In this document: positions 4,784 through 5,128 of the stretch, in pieces | How positions within the stretch are numbered: the first letter of the stretch is position 1 | How the letters are laid out: each line of letters begins with the position of its first letter | Assembly (NCBI GenBank): GCA_030615975.1 | Contig: JAUWYH010000122.1 | Coordinates: 1 to 5,128 of the forward strand | Direction: 5' to 3' | DNA: 5,128 nt | Origin: Candidatus Aminicenantota bacterium | Lineage (GTDB): Bacteria > Acidobacteriota > Aminicenantia > Aminicenantales > Aminicenantaceae | Notes under the pieces: model-generated | What the model was told of the DNA's origin: nothing | Seen by the model: the letters and a program-made list of their open reading frames with translations, nothing else | The model's database searches: none | Translations under genes and position numbers: made by a program

Positions 4784-5128
4784 ATGAAATTGTCATTCAC
4801 TAAAATCATGCAAGAATTCGAGGGGTATGCTATCGGGAAAATGATGAAGTGTCTGCATGATCCCGAGATAATCTCTTTTGCAGGAGGATTACCCAGCAAC
4901 GACTTAATTCCCGTTGACTTCATACATAAAGCTGTTGAGAAGTCATTAAAAGAGGATTGGGATCATGTTCTTCAATATTCTTCTATCCCTGGAGAAAAAG
5001 ATTTGATGGAGGCGATAATAGATTACCTCAAGACAGATAATATTCACATCGAACCTGAAAACATAATGATCACAACATCTGGACAGCACGGGATAGATCT
5101 GGTCGGAAGACTATTCCTTGAGCCCCAA
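4784..5128 (+). CDS. PLP-dependent aminotransferase (class I/II, LysN-like), 3' end cut off
   Basis: Seen: 115 codons open to the window end, from an ATG five bases after AGGGG (4774-4778). ISFAGGLPSNDLIP (30-43), LQYSSIPGEKDLMEAI (63-78) and IMITTSGQHGIDLVGRLFLEP (from 94) are the N-terminal signature of fold-type-I aminotransferases of the 2-aminoadipate/MocR-like group: substrate-loop GGLP, the YS..G...L substrate segment, and the SGQ turn that leads into the PLP phosphate-binding helix. The catalytic lysine lies beyond the window. Known: members transfer amino groups from 2-aminoadipate, leucine, aromatic or other amino acids to 2-oxoglutarate. No winged-helix domain precedes the catalytic domain, so it is an enzyme, not a MocR regulator. 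It starts 28 bases after the MITE-like element and was probably the next operon gene before insertion; it may now depend on read-through or a new promoter. About 280 residues are missing. Confidence 0.9.
   Translation, partial: MKLSFTKIMQEFEGYAIGKMMKCLHDPEIISFAGGLPSNDLIPVDFIHKAVEKSLKEDWDHVLQYSSIPGEKDLMEAIIDYLKTDNIHIEPENIMITTSGQHGIDLVGRLFLEPQ

Noticed and set aside
4660..4923. 87-residue minus-strand open frame
   Set aside because: It runs antisense through the start of the aminotransferase and into the inverted-repeat element; the protein has no recognisable features and the element itself is non-coding.

Overview
The window is a bacterial chromosome segment with moderate-to-low GC, strong Shine-Dalgarno sequences (AAGGAGG type) and tightly packed co-directional genes. 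No ribosomal or other phylogenetic marker is present. A secreted M55 peptidase beside amino-acid-type enzymes suggests an uncultured, peptide-using anaerobe (Aminicenantes-like would fit), but that is a guess. No phage, plasmid, CRISPR, tRNA or rRNA feature is visible.

Layout: (1) Positions 1-723, minus strand: 5' part of a signal-peptide-bearing M55 (DppA-type) D-aminopeptidase with a GTG start, cut by the window edge. (2) 724-1028: a 305-base divergent intergenic region with a good sigma70-like promoter for the peptidase, a weaker one facing the rightward genes, a short inverted repeat and a perfect 9-bp tandem repeat. (3) 1029-4610, plus strand: four genes that look like one operon: an ACT-less homoserine-dehydrogenase-family oxidoreductase, a 411-residue protein I do not recognise, a short-chain dehydrogenase (SDR) with a degenerate active site and nucleotide-binding motif, and a small cupin whose ATG overlaps the SDR stop codon. 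(4) 4637-4755: a 119-bp non-coding element with 24-bp terminal inverted repeats (one mismatch), a nested inner inverted repeat and perfect 8-bp flanking direct repeats (ATGTAAAT). This is a MITE-like insertion, probably mobilised by an ISL3-type transposase. (5) 4784-5128: 5' part of a fold-type-I PLP aminotransferase, cut by the window end.

Removing the element and one copy of its target duplication leaves a 46-nt or shorter gap between cupin and aminotransferase, like the other gaps in the operon. The aminotransferase was therefore probably the fifth gene of the same unit. An NAD(P)-dependent amino-acid-type dehydrogenase, an SDR, a cupin, an aminotransferase and an unknown enzyme-like protein, next to an exported D-amino-acid peptidase, suggest uptake and conversion of an unusual amino acid or peptide product. 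The substrate cannot be read from the sequence. The most interesting items are the unrecognised 411-residue protein in this setting and the precise MITE insertion in the operon.
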